Positions 10,600-22,703 of a DNA stretch of 64,000 bases are shown here, in pieces. This stretch comes from Mytilisepta virgata. Its lineage: Eukaryota > Mollusca > Bivalvia > Mytilida > Mytilidae. Under the pieces are notes generated by a model. That model was not told the origin of the DNA. It saw nothing but the letters and a program-made list of their open reading frames with translations, and made no database searches. Where the stretch lies: NCBI GenBank assembly GCA_028015205.1, contig CM051512.1, positions 11,034,255 to 11,098,254 on the forward strand, written 5' to 3'. The number at the start of each line of letters is the position of its first letter. Position 1 is the first letter of the stretch. The position numbers were made by a program, and so were the translations under genes.

Positions 10600-11232
10600 G
10601 GAGTAATAGCAGATGTCGCCCCTGGCAGCTATTTCGATGTTTGCCCTAAAACTTGTAGAGAAACTTGTGCACATGTTAAAGGTCCTTACTGTAAAGTTTA
10701 AATAATTTTGGAGTAAAATTTTGAATTTTTGAAAATTTAACCTTTTTTCGTTTCCATGACAACGGCAGCCATTTTGGAAATTTTGAAACCCTAAAGTTGG
10801 GGAGACACATCTAGTTTTAACAAAAATTCCCTTTTTTGTGTTTCCATGGCAACAGTGAAAAAGTTGCCCATTGTGGCCTTGTTTTTTGCCGGATCAAGTC
10901 GAAATGACGAATCTTTATAGAAGACCTCACATCATTTATATCAACTTACAAATCGTTTGCATTAATGTAGTTTCAGAGATGATTTTTCACATTTCAGCCA
11001 ATCAGAAACAAGAATTGCCCATGGCGGCCATGATTTTCGTCCAATCAAAATGAAATGAGGAATTTCACAGAGGACCTTTAGTACATCATTCCTGCAAAGT
11101 TTGGTTCCAATTGGCCCAGTAGTTTCAGAGGAGATGATCAAAATATGAAATGTTAACGAGGACGACAGATGGACAACAGACGCAAAGTGATGGCAATAGC
11201 TCATATAGCCTTGCCAGGTAAGCTAAAAAAGA
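10600..11232 (+). repeat. Family I repeat, 5'-truncated
   Basis: It contains the family signatures CATGGCGGCCATG, CAAAGTTTGGTTCCAATTGG, CCCAGTAGTTTCAGAGGAGA and the 3' end GTGATGGCAATAGCTC...AGGTAAGCTAAAA. The 5' GAGGCTC hairpin is not present. Confidence 0.75.
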
Positions 11233-12955
11233 AGAGATGTCACAATATATACATATAGACATTTAAATATTCTGAGATGTTCCCCACATTGTACACGTGC
11301 TTGATGTACTAAAGATAGAACATGACATTAAAATATGTAATGGCAATGGATGTAGTTTTGTTTGCAACTCCTTTTATTTGGAATAAATGAACCAGGAGAT
11401 AATTTTACAGTTATAAACCTAATTATTTACTTGTCGAAATGGTCAATATGGAAAATTCAAAATAAGATTAAATATCACAATCAACTGTCAAATTCCTTAA
11501 CCTTTTAAAATTTAGTCTTAAAACAGAGTTAAATTTTCTAAAGAAAACAAAATGTTACGATGAAGATATGCAGACAATCATTAATAGGGTACGTACTGGA
11601 ACGTTTAGATTGATATCTTAGCTAAAAACTGTAGCTCTTTTTGAGTGATATATCTGGAACATTTGAAAAGTGTGATTTCTCAAGATCTTATTATATTGTA
11701 AAATGGGAACATTGTATTAACGGCCATTGCATCAAAATTCCTTTTGATATAAAACAGTTTTGAGAAAATATAATGTACGAGATTAGACCTGATTGATAGA
11801 TTGGACACACTACATGCTTCGCCTGAATATGCACATGGACACAGAATAATGATTATTTGATACCCGACATTTTAAAAGTCAAAGGAAAATGTGTTAAAAG
11901 AAATTAAGGGTCAAGGTCAAAAGACAGGTGCCAGACTGACATGCATCCACTAAGAACTATCTATTGACCAAATATGGTGGGTCTAGGTATTAAAGTTGCT
12001 GAGAAATTGACCTAATCTCGAAAATGTTACAAAGTTAGTCAAGCATGCAATTGAGGTCAAAGTCAAGAGACAGTTGTCAGACTGGCACGTACCCACCAAG
12101 GACAGTCGATAGACCAAATATAGTGGGTCTAAATATTACAGTTTCTGAGAAAAGGACAACATCGAAAAGTGACAAAGTCACTGAAGCATGAAATTGAGGT
12201 CAAGGTCCCAAACCAGGTTTCAGACTGACATGTACTCACCAAGAAGTATCTATTGACCAAATATGGTGGGTCTAGGTAATCTAGTTGCAGAGAAATGGAC
12301 TTAACCATGAAAAAGTAACAGTAATGCAAAGATGAAATTGAGGTCAAGGTTCCAAGCCAGGTGTCAGACTGGCATATACCCACCAAGAACTATTTATAGA
12401 CCAAATATGGTTGGCCTAGGTATTACAGTTTCTGAGAAATGGACTTAACCACGAAAAAGTGACAAAGTCGCTCATGCATGAAATTGATGTCAAGAAACCA
12501 AGCCAGACTGACATTATCCACCAAGAACTATCTATTGACCAAATATGGTGGTTCTAAGTATTCTAGTTTCTGAGTAATGGACTTAACCCGAAAATGTGAT
12601 TCAGGCCACTCAAGCATGAAATTGAGGACAAGGTCAAAAGGCAGGTGTCAGACCGACATGTACCTACCAAGAACTATCTAATGACCAGGGATGGGCACGA
12701 TTACTGTCAAGTTTAATCGATTAATAATCGATTACATGAAGGATTTTGGTGTAATCGATTACACTTATTTTTGTTTGTAATCGATTACAATCGATTATTT
12801 TATCAAAAGTAATTACATTACTTTTCGATTACCGTCAATTACATTCTACAAAATAAAAAGAAATAACTCTGAAAAAGTTGCAAAAATATTGCTGTTCAAC
12901 ATATTTATAGTGGAAAATAACAAAATTTCCATTAGCATCAATTAAAGCTTTAAAG

Positions 12956-13425
12956 TCAGAAGTCAGAATTGCATTTAATCATGATCAGTTTGTGGAAAGT
13001 ATTATCACTCAAGCGACATCTGTCAGGACGAAAGATTTTGCCAGCAATACTAAATAGTCTTTCAACTGGTGCTGAAGAGGCCGGTATTGCAAGGAATCTC
13101 TTAGCCATAGATGCTAGTATGGGACCAGTCATTCCAAGAAAGCCACGCATTTGGCGATTAGACCACATATTAAGAGTTAGGCATAAGTGTTCAATAGAGT
13201 TCAATTTATCTCTCAAATTTCCATCAACCTTTAAATAAACTGTTTCCAAATGTTTTGTTGATAACTGTTTTCTAGAGGGAAGTTCATATCAAGGATCCAA
13301 AATATTTACAAAACTCCTGAAAAATGGGTTTTCCACTAGAGAGAGCGGTGATAAGGTGCCTGCTATTACATGGACCAAGGCATTAGTCACTTCTTTTTGT
13401 TTGGGGTCATTTTGACCATATTTTG
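12956..13425 (-). pseudogene. hAT transposase fragment: N-terminal part fused by deletion to the C-terminal dimerisation domain
   Basis: Minus-strand reading gives VTNALVHVIAGTLSPLSLVE and LPSRKQL (the segment after the BED finger), then LNMWSNRQMRGFLGMTG, followed directly by MAKRFLAIPASSAPVERLFS and CRLSDNTFHKLIM (hAT C-terminal dimerisation domain). In complete hAT transposases several hundred residues with the catalytic acids lie between GFLGMTG and MAKRFLA; here they are gone. One TGA (within LDP*YELPS) interrupts the frame at about 13290. Confidence 0.88.
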
Positions 13426-14097
13426 TACTTTTTTTTTGTTTACAAACTGAATTAAATTTTGTTGTTTATTTGATTCATTGCTGGCAGTTGTATTTATATA
13501 TAGATCATTGCGATGTTTTCTCTGAAAAAATAAATAAAGTCTTTAAATGTTTGTCCAGATAATTTTATAAGTTAATATTTCAAGTAAAATTAAATTAATG
13601 GTTTGAATTATTTCTTTGTTTTGAAAATCTCCTTAATTACAGGTTATGAAACTACAAATAGAGTAAAACATGTAACCAAGGGCAATTTAAAGTAAATCTG
13701 ACACTTAATCAGTAAAAATAATTGAAATCAAAACAGAGTCTTCCTGTCATTAATTTAAATCTTTCATTAATTGACCAGTACTAGTATTAAAAGAAAAGAA
13801 TATAGTTAAATTAGATTTCTTTATTCTCTAATTTAAATTTATAAACAGTTAATAAATATGTTAAGTGTCAAAGTGGAATGCATGAAGTTATTGTATTGTA
13901 TTGTATCATTGTCGACTTATAACTTCTTATTCTTATCTTAATGTTATGATGAATCAAATGTTATCTTTTTAAACTTTATGTAAAATAAATCGCCAAAAAA
14001 TATTCAAATTGAATAATAAAATCTCATTGGCACTCATACCACATCTTCTTACATCTATATAGAGAATCAAATTTTATTTAAAAATTAGGTAACATAC

Positions 14098-14232
14098 CTT
14101 AATGTGAGTTTAAAAATTTGATGCTGTTTGGGCATTCCCAGATATGAGCACATGACAGTATTTGCATTTAACTTTAACAGTTCCTTCAGAAGGAAAATCT
14201 GGTGGAATTTCATAATGTTCTCTCCAAGACAT
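14098..14232 (-). pseudogene. hAT transposase exon 1, BED zinc finger
   Basis: From the ATG at 14232 the 45 codons read MSWREHYEIPPDFPSEG, then a BED-type finger (CKYCHVLI, ASNF, THIK). They end at a consensus donor (AAG|GTATGT), so the second His would come from the next exon. A TAA replaces a codon (probably Leu) five codons before the donor. BED fingers bind the transposon ends in hAT transposases. Confidence 0.75.
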
Positions 14233-15168
14233 GACAAACAGCCACTGTCTCCCAAAATCACTACTAAAAATACTTAACCAAAAATAATGCTCACTATTGT
14301 AAGTGAGTGAACGAAATTCTAATGTTTAATATTGCACCAGAAATGCCCTAAGGTAAAGAAGGAAAACAAAGTCTGGACTAGAATGACAAATAAAAAGAAC
14401 TCTAATTGAATAATTATACAATCAACTTTTTTATTTTAGTGTAGTTGGGATATTCATTCAGCCTTTGATATATGTATTTTTAACATAAATTAAAGGTCAT
14501 TTGTTTCAAAAGCTGAAAATAAGGTTAATTTGTAAGAAAATCTTGTTGACATAAGGGACTTTAAGAGAACAACAGTTCTAATAAATAGCAACTTTTCAGA
14601 ACTCTCAAGTCATACATGATATTTTATCTGTATCTGTACCTGTAAAAAAGAGCATTTCCTGAAGAATGCATCCAATGCACTGAAATAAAGTGCTATTTTG
14701 TCAAACTAATATTCCAAAGTAATCGAAATGTAATCGAAAGTAATCGATGATTACATTATATTTTTTGCTGTAATCGATTAAATTACGATTACATGTAATC
14801 GAAAAGTTGGTCGATTACAGATTACTGTCGATTACTCTGAAAAATGTAATCAATTACAATCGATTACGATTACAGATTACGATTACCCCATCCCTGCTAA
14901 TGACCAAATGGATTAAACCACGAAACTTGGGACGCAGATTTTAAATTCATGTTTATGAAGTCAGTGAACCATAAAAATGAGGACAGGATCACAAGAAAAG
15001 TATACTGCGGCAAACCTTATATGATAAGCTACCTTGTGGACCATAAATCTTAATTGTAGGCATTACATGTGTAAAGTTGTTAAAGTTTTTAAAAAATTTA
15101 CGCTGCCGCCGCCGGAAAGCAATACCTATATGTCACCTCCGCGACTTTTCGTAGCAGGCGAGACAAAA

Positions 15169-16660
15169 AAATTTAGAATATTTATATAAATTACTAAATT
15201 ATTAATTCTCAAAATTTACATACTTTATGCTTCATATTTATTGACTTTCACAATTTTGATACGGTTGATATTTAATTTGGAGATTGTAATTGTTAAACTA
15301 TTGTGACATTATTATGATTGTTATCGCTCACATACATCACCTGTACATGTGAGCCTGATTGTAAAAGGTGGATTAAAATAAAAAAAGTTTGTAACCTTAA
15401 AAAAAATACCACACCATCAAAGGTTGCTCTCAACTACCCCTATAAATTTTATAAAATTAATATATCTTTGCATATTTTTCTATGTTCAGTGATAGTATCT
15501 GTATTCGTCGCAGCCCGCACGTTTGGACCAACAGACAATTGTTAAAGTGGACTACCTTACACAGTTAGTAAAACCATTTTGTCCATCTTTGGTTTCAATT
15601 GTCTTTTTCGTTTCATACGAGATTTTTTATATTTTGAGTAATGTTAGCAATATTAAAGTTCTACAGTAGATTATTAAAGATTTTTTTTTTTACAGAATTA
15701 TCTACTTTTAGTAACATATGGCCGTATCTGTTGATGGTTCAGACCCAGAGTTTTATCTTAACTCACACTCAGTAGTTTAAAAGCAGATTTATAAAAAATA
15801 TTTGCTGATTTTTCTTCTTTTAGCAATGTTTATCTAGGGAATGAAAAAACTGCGGTGGGACAAAAATAAAAGCAAAATCTTTTGACTCCGACCAGAAATG
15901 TGAGAGTAGTTGGGTAGAGACAGATAATTAAACCTCTGTAGTGGCTTTAGCCTGAAATCTACTGATGGGATCTTTAGTGTGCATGGAGTGGACATGTGGT
16001 TTTCTCCAAACACGTCACCGACTATGGTCCGCGGTCAGGCTTTTCTTATTATGACCTGACAACCCTCTAATGAGAGGGCATCCCCTATCCGCCACCTGGG
16101 GACGCGCTAGGCAGCTCTGGGTGTTGAGCCCCTGTGAAACATCACAGGTACCTAGAAAAAAAATAAAATCTAAAAGAAAACATAAAAAAATAAAAATAAT
16201 AATAAAAAAAATCACAAAAAAAACAAATGAAATTGCAAAATAATTTTCCAAATGAAAGTCAGATGACGAATTGTTAAAATTCAATCATTACACAGTTTTT
16301 TTAATTGTAAATATCTGTAAAAAGCCAAACAAATATTCAACTGATGTACTCAAAAAGAAGGGAAAAAAATAGATGGACAAATTTCTGGTAAGTAAACTTG
16401 TGCTTTTAAATTATCAATTTTATATGCAGCATTAAAAATATGTTAAAACTGTTACCATAATCAACATTCTTAAAATTCGGCTTCACAATTTTAACTGATC
16501 TAAAGAAAAACTGGGCAAAATATTGCAAGTAAAATATATTTTACAAATTCAGTTAACAATAAAAGAAAAAAAAATATTAACATTTCCTGTCATTTTAAAA
16601 AGCTAATAGTCACCAACAAATAAATACGTAACAATTAACCAAAAATCCTACTTTTAAAAT
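15169..16660. other. No gene seen; AT-rich with one conserved-looking block
   Basis: No supported gene. The block 15880-16160 (GATGGGATCTTTAGTGTGCA, GGTCAGGCTT, CCACCTGGGGACGCG) is GC-richer than its surroundings and looks like part of a dispersed repeat. I cannot classify it. 16140-16250 is a poly(A)-like A-rich tract. Confidence 0.5.
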
Positions 16661-16663
16661 TGG

Positions 16664-16905
16664 TTTGGTTTAGTTGGGGTTTTATGCCGTTTTCAGCACA
16701 TTTGGCTATTTCCTGGCAGCCAGTTTTATTGGTGGAGGAAGCTAGTGTACCTCAGAAGAGAACCACTGACCTTCTGCAGGAAAATTGCCAATCCTTGAGA
16801 ACACACTTGCCACAGGTGAGATTCAAACTGACCTCAGTGCTGACAGGTTAGTGATCATCAGCAGTCACGACGAACTACCTAGCACTCGCCCACCAAGATC
16901 CCACT
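16664..16905 (-). repeat. SINE, same family as 2078-2270, with tRNA-like head
   Basis: On the minus strand it reads from a head (GGGATCTTGGTGGGCGAGTG ... CAGTTTGAATCTCACCTG) into the same core as the 2.1-kb copy (GTGGTTCTCT, CTTCCTCCACCAATAAAA, GAAATAGCCAAATGTGCTGA) and ends ...CCCAACTAAACCAAACC. The plus-strand open frame across it is a shadow. Confidence 0.75.
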
Positions 16906-17676
16906 TTTAAAATTGATTTAATGAATAAAATCTAAGTTTCTTTACAATATTTCATAAAGGACTGATTTAGAAATTGACCTGAGTTCAATAATTCTACAAA
17001 ATTTCAAGCAAAATTGTACATGTATCAATGCTGATAAACTTCTCGTAACCACTATTTTTCATGATATTTCTTATAATAGAGACTGTATAGAGGATAAAGT
17101 ATGCTTGAACTGCCCAATTACCCAGAACAATTGATAGTAACAACGTTTATTAAATTTTGTCACATACAAATGTAGACGTAACTTCCCTAAACCACTTTTT
17201 CCCATGAAATTGTCTTTTCCCTTATGTAGTGTGCTGTCAATATGCCTAAGGCCCTTAACATGAGGTAATGTGCTCTATTACCACGAATGACATATATTAT
17301 CAACAAATCTTATCAAAATATAAAGATATGGGGTTTAAAACATCATTGAGACAATCAAACACGTTGAATTTTTTTCCGAGATTAAATGGGACATTGAGAA
17401 CCAATGTTGACTACTTCCCTAAACCACTATTTCATGAATTTGCCTTTTTCCTGTCATTGTGTTTAACTATGTATCTTCACTTCAGGATTTAACTGAACTG
17501 AATGTGCTTTTTACCCAGAACAGAAATCACCAATTTTATAAAAAAAAAATATAAATATATAAGGATTTAGATGTAAAATACTATAGAAATGAACACTGGA
17601 GAAATGTACTGGTGCTGATACAATTTTCCTATACTATTGTCCATCTTTTTTGTGACTGAACCATATTCAACTTTGC

Positions 17677-17840
17677 AAAATAACAATCCAAAGATTAACT
17701 AATATTCGATATAGTTTATACTATACTGTAAATACGACGCATTTCAAGGAGTTACCTGTCATCAGCAGCATTAAAACAGAAACATTTGGAAGACCAAAAA
17801 AACAAACTTATTTTAAAACAAGAAGTACTCATAACCAAAA
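17677..17840. repeat. Repeat R4, diverged partial unit
   Basis: AAAATAACAATCCAAAGATT through CATTTCAAGGAGTTACC and CATTTGGAAGACCAAAAA matches the R4 unit at 1047, with several indels. The flanking linker is absent. Confidence 0.75.
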
Positions 17841-19320
17841 CTGATTGGACATAAGGTGTTTATAACTACACAAAATAATCATTTGTCATAATTAGTTACA
17901 GTGACCTTGTCCTTAGACAAATTAGTGACCTACAATACAGTGAACTTCATCTGAAGATATGTGATCATTTTCTGCAAGTCATACATGCCCAACTGACATG
18001 ACCAAAGCATGTTTCTGTACATGAAAGTTTCAAAGGCTATAATGTATTATAACTGGAAAAATGAAATGTTGATTTCTTTTTTTTAATTAAAATTCATCCA
18101 GAAAATAAATAAAAATAAGGATTTTCTTGAAGCTTTTGAAAAAAATCAAATATTTCTTTAGAGGACAAAAATATTCATTTTAAAATATTTCTGTCTAAAA
18201 TCAGTTTCAGAGGAGTTTTGTTAAAAAAATGTCATTTATTAAACAATGGACTACACTTAACTAAATATTCAAACCTATGAGATCAGTGTAAAATGTCATT
18301 ATGAAACAAAAATTGAAATTTGAAACCATGTTTTATAGTCTTTCTCCCATTTTAGCATTTTACAAATACTTTCCATAAATGTTAGTAATATTTTTGGGCT
18401 GAGTATTTTGATTATTTTTATTTATTGCTTTGTTTTGGTTTTTATTGTTAAGATTTTTTGTTGTTTTTTTTGTACTTTTCTTTTTTTCTTTTTTTTAAAC
18501 AAAATTTTAGATTTCATTTGTGTTGCATATTCCTACATTATAAAAGGGTTTTATTTTTGTATTTATATTTTTTATATTTAAACTGTTAAATGTGTAGGAT
18601 TGTTTGGAGGGAAAGTGCAGGTATTAGTGTAGTACAGATCTTAGTATCCTTCAATGGAAAGTAATTGTAAAATTTCTTAATTTAAATTATTGTACACTAA
18701 AAGAAACATTTGCTTAAACCTTCAGAATCTGATGAAACTGGAAATTTCCTGAGACTTCAAATCATTAAAAAAAATATTCAACCAATTTTGTAAAATGCAA
18801 AATAGAAAGAGATAAAAAAAAATAGTCCATTGCCAATATATGACCCTGAAGTTAAAAACTGATAATTTTGCAAAATATTTTAAACTTTACAGTGACATAT
18901 GCACAAAGGAAATTATAGTTAAAAAATCTACTGGACTGCATTTTATGAAACATAATAGTTATTTTTGTCAAAAGATAAAACAGTGGTTCATAAATTCATG
19001 TTCGAGCCAACATTTTTACATTAGTGAGACCAATAATTTAATAATGTAAACTTATGAACTTAGGTTCACTGTCTATTGCCATGAAGTTTCAGAGATTTTC
19101 ATGTTTGAACCAACATTTTTACAGTTTCAGACCAATAATTTAATAATTTAAGCCTAGCTATTAACGTAGGTTCACTAATTGTCTATTTCTGTAAAGTTTC
19201 AGAAATTTTCATGATGAAAATTAACTGTCAGCTGAAAATGATTTTTTGAAAGCCTTTATCAATGTCAAAACTAAAGAAATTCTGCACACAAGGATAATTG
19301 CAATAAAATGATCTCATAAC
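17841..19320. other. No gene seen
   Basis: AT-rich intergenic or intronic DNA with T-runs at 18410-18570. A short imperfect duplication (GAACCAACATTTTTACA...CAGACCAATAATTTAATAAT) lies at about 18995-19200. No supported coding frame. Confidence 0.5.
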
Positions 19321-19329
19321 AAAGTTTCA

Positions 19330-19885
19330 ATACTTCAGGACATGTAAAATGTAAAAGTTTCAGCACTTGTTGGACCAAATAGTTTCAATATATGTCCTAA
19401 CTGAAAAGTTTCAGGACATGTCCAACCTAAGCTTTTCAGCACAAGAGGAACAAAACGGTTCAGCACATCAGGACATGTAAAATATAAAAGTTCAGCACTT
19501 GTTGGACCAAATAATCTCAATATATGTCCTATCTAAAAAGTTTCAGGAAATGACCAACCTAAACTTTTCAGCACAAGGGGAACAAATAGGTTCAGCACAT
19601 CAGGACATGTCAAACCTAAACTTTTCAGCACAACAGGAACAAAAAGTTTCAGCACATCAGGACATGTCCAACCTAAACTTAACAACACAAGAGGAGCTTT
19701 CAGTACTTCTGGGTATGTACAGTGCACATGTGGTACCAACTAGTCTCTTATATACCCAGCCTAAGAAGTTTCATAACTCCGGATATATGCAACATAAAAC
19801 TTTCTGCACATGTGAGTACAAGGGCTCCGAGTTCATGTACAATCAGCATGTGCGGGTACTAAAGGGTTCACTTCATGTGTAATAT
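19330..19885. repeat. 57-bp minisatellite
   Basis: Units such as CATCAGGACATGTCCAACCT followed by AAACTTTTCAGCACAA recur with a 57-bp step (for example 19598 to 19655), more diverged towards both ends. Because 57 is a multiple of three, both strands show repetitive open frames. They are low-complexity shadows, although the frame is open for over 100 codons. Confidence 0.8.
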
Positions 19886-20137
19886 AAAAGTTTCAGAAAC
19901 AACAATTTTATATAGGCCAGATGAGCCAAAAATCTAAATATGAATATTCACAATTTCTCCCAAAAATGAAAAATTCATTGCCCATCTCTGCAAAAATAAG
20001 CTGATAGAGATAAATTCCTGGATGTAAAAGAATCCGCGGTAAAGATGTGTCATCTATGAAACTAGATATTGATGAAAGTTGAAAACCTGGACTCTTAAAA
20101 AATCTGCCACATACATTACTTGGTTGAAATACTTCAC

Positions 20138-20201
20138 CGTTCTTCAATCAGCAAGGCTCCTAAAGATATACCAAACTTTGGCTTCTTTCTTTCTCTGAAA
20201 C
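20138..20201 (-). CDS. Possible short internal exon, minus strand
   Basis: A 64-nt segment lies between an acceptor (ACTTAGTTTTGCAG) and a donor-like CG|GTGAAG. One frame reads FRERKKPKFGISLGALLIEE. It could be an exon of a minus-strand gene spanning this repeat-rich region, but without transcript evidence it is only a candidate. Confidence 0.22.
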
Positions 20202-20689
20202 CTGCAAAACTAAGTGAAAAGTTACATGCATCATCTACTTGTGACTTGCAAAGTCATAATAATTTGGTCTTACTTTAACTTCTGCAGAAACCACTTTTTT
20301 TTCTTCTCAAGGTTACCTTACTTTGTTTGCATGTATGAATGATCTCTGTCTTTTAAATCTTCTGCACAAGTGAGTGCTATTCAAATAATTGTCTGTGTGT
20401 CATTTTTAACACAGAATTTTGATTTTTTTCTGGAATATCTCAAATTGTTCTTTAAGATGAATCTAAAATTTTAATATGTCTTGTCCCTTACTGAAATGAG
20501 TGGCAGTTATATATGCATTTCAACATTTAACATTTTTTTTAATCTGTTGCCTGCTTGGAGATAAATCACAATCAATCAATCAAATCAACAACTCACTGCA
20601 CTGTGTAACAGTCAATAATCTTCTATGCTACTCCAATGGAAATCTGGAAAATACTATGGTAAAACAACATAAAAATAACCATCAAATAT

Positions 20690-21110
20690 TATTTCTTATA
20701 TATCTATCTATTTCTATAAACAGATTGACGTCATAAATTTATTTATATATTTTGATGTGACGTATATATCTATATCTAAACCTATTTTTCTATCTATAGA
20801 TGTGACATCATAAAACAATGTAAATTTGTATCTCTCTACATGTATTTTTCTATCTATGTAACTGTCACAAAACAATGTGCATCTTCACCTATCTCTTTCT
20901 TTTTCTATTCTTATCTATCTATATTTCTATATATAGATGTGACATCATTTAACAATGCATCTATCTAGATGCCTTTGATTATATATCTATATTTACATAG
21001 TATATGTATCTCCATGTAGGTTTCTATATATAGATGCGACATAAAAAAAAAAGAATATCTATATATGATGTGAGTCCTTAAAACAATGTATATCTATCTA
21101 TACAAATGTA
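20690..21110. repeat. Degenerate TATC-rich tandem repeat
   Basis: Loose repeats of TATCTATCTATTT and TAGATGTGACATCATAAAACA occur with irregular spacing. No coding content. Confidence 0.65.
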
Positions 21111-21329
21111 CCTGAAGTTCTGCAGCAGCAGTGAAAGCCCTAGTAAAATTAAAAAAACTTTTATTGTATGCCAAAAATGAATGGTAGAGCATTTGTATTT
21201 AGAAACACGATTAACAAATCAGAATTGGTTTTTGTGAGTTTTATTCCCTATCATAGAAAGTCTATGCCTCATGCAGTTTCAGTTGAATGATATCATGCAG
21301 CACAGAGGATGAGTCCAGTAAAGCTAGAG

Positions 21330-21665
21330 CAATGATTACAGATGGTAAGCTTTTTCCCCACATATGATTAATGCACTCTGTATTGATTGGAGAAAGTTAG
21401 CCCCTTCCACACATCCAGTGTAAACTGTACCAATTACAGAAGGTAAGCCCCTTCCCTTTATCCTCCACAAGGCTGGTAAAGAAATGCAAACTGTGAAAAT
21501 AACCTTAATGTTTCTAAACAATTCATAATGTAGTTCCAGAGATTTTTTAAAATTGTCCAATTAGTGGATTGTTTGTAGAGGACCTCCTTCCATACATCAT
21601 TCCTACCAAGTTTGGTTACAATCCGCTCAGTAGTTTCAGGGGTTTTTAAAAAATATGTTATGCTC
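21330..21665 (+). repeat. Family I repeat, fragment
   Basis: It contains GGATTGTTTGTAGAGGACCT, ATCATTCCTACCAAGTTTGG and GCTCAGTAGTTTCAGGGG, all family I landmarks. No hairpin ends are seen. Confidence 0.65.
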
Positions 21666-22703
21666 CGTTTCTAAAAATGTAATTTCAATTTTTAAAAAAA
21701 AAATAAAATTTATACAAAAAATATTTTTACTTGCAAAACTGATTGGAAAAAAATGGTTTCATCAGATACCTAAAAAAATGTAAAATATATAAGACCAATT
21801 GAAATAAAGACAATCAAATTTTCCAAACAATTATATTTTCAAAAATAATTTCATCAATTTTTCCAAGAACAAAGTGTTATCATTGAGAGATGCCACAATC
21901 AAATTACAATAATTGTTAATTACCAACACTACCACTTTTAATTAAAAAACTGATTTCTGAAAAACAATTTTAAGTTTAAAAAAATTTTTATTTAAAAATC
22001 TGTCATTTTTTATGTCTGCAGTTTGTCTTTGAATGGGAGGGGATGAATGACAACCAAGAAACACAAATACCTGAACAACTCTGGTAACAAAAACAACACA
22101 ACAAAAACTATCAATCACTAAACCAAACTGTCTCCATAACAACCAATCAAACCAAACTGTATCCATAACAACAAGGAGGGAAAAGTCTATAGGTCAATCA
22201 TGTCCAATTTTATTTTTAAAATAATACTTTACATATCAGCCAAATAAATTTTAAGATTTTAATAATTTTACCAATTAGTTATTGAATTATTATTTTCAAG
22301 TGTTTGAGTGTTGGGTTAACAAAATTATTATTAATTTAATTCTGAGCATCTCTTAATCAAAACACAAAAGAAAAAAGAAATTTAAAAAAGTTGAATAAAT
22401 TAAGCTTTTTTCTGCTTATCATCTGACATCAAAAGATGTTTATCAAATTTAAAATTAATTTTTTGTTTACTGCTGAACATATTTAACGATTTTTCTTTAA
22501 ATATTTAATTAAATATCAAAACAAATGCGAAATAATGATTATAAGCCAAATTATTACACACAATGTTTCATTTTTATTTCCTTTGATATTTTGTTTTTTG
22601 TTGAAAAAGCAAAAATACTAAGTTAATATTCTAAATGGTTAATTTGATGAAACCATTCTTATTTCTTATTAAAAAAATAAAATAAAATAAAAATAATATC
22701 AAA

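Larger units (their letters stand above)
12686..14896 (-). mobile_element. Internally deleted hAT transposon (BED-finger type)
   Basis: It is bounded by CAGGGATGGG and CCCATCCCTG inverted ends and flanked by a perfect 8-bp target duplication CTAATGAC (12678-12685 and 14897-14904), the hallmark of hAT insertion. Both subterminal regions are full of TAATCGATTA-type palindromes, probable transposase-binding sites. The minus strand carries a BED zinc-finger exon (14232-14098) and a hAT C-terminal dimerisation segment (13425-12956), but the RNase H-like catalytic core is missing. It is therefore non-autonomous now. Confidence 0.93.
11799..15168 (+). repeat. Family II repeat, interrupted by a hAT element
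   Basis: It starts TTGGACACACTACATGCTTC and ends at the CGCAGGCGAGACAAAAA hairpin. Between them a roughly 142-bp unit (GAAATTGAGGTCAAGGTC ... TATTGACCAAATATGGTGGG) is repeated about five times, with unit marks at about 12050, 12191, 12334, 12481 and 12619. A 2.2-kb hAT transposon (12686-14896) sits inside the last unit. Without it the element would be about 1.15 kb, close to the intact copy at 29025-29940. Confidence 0.8.

Noticed and set aside
12969..13238. 89-codon plus-strand frame
   Set aside because: Antisense to the hAT C-terminal domain.
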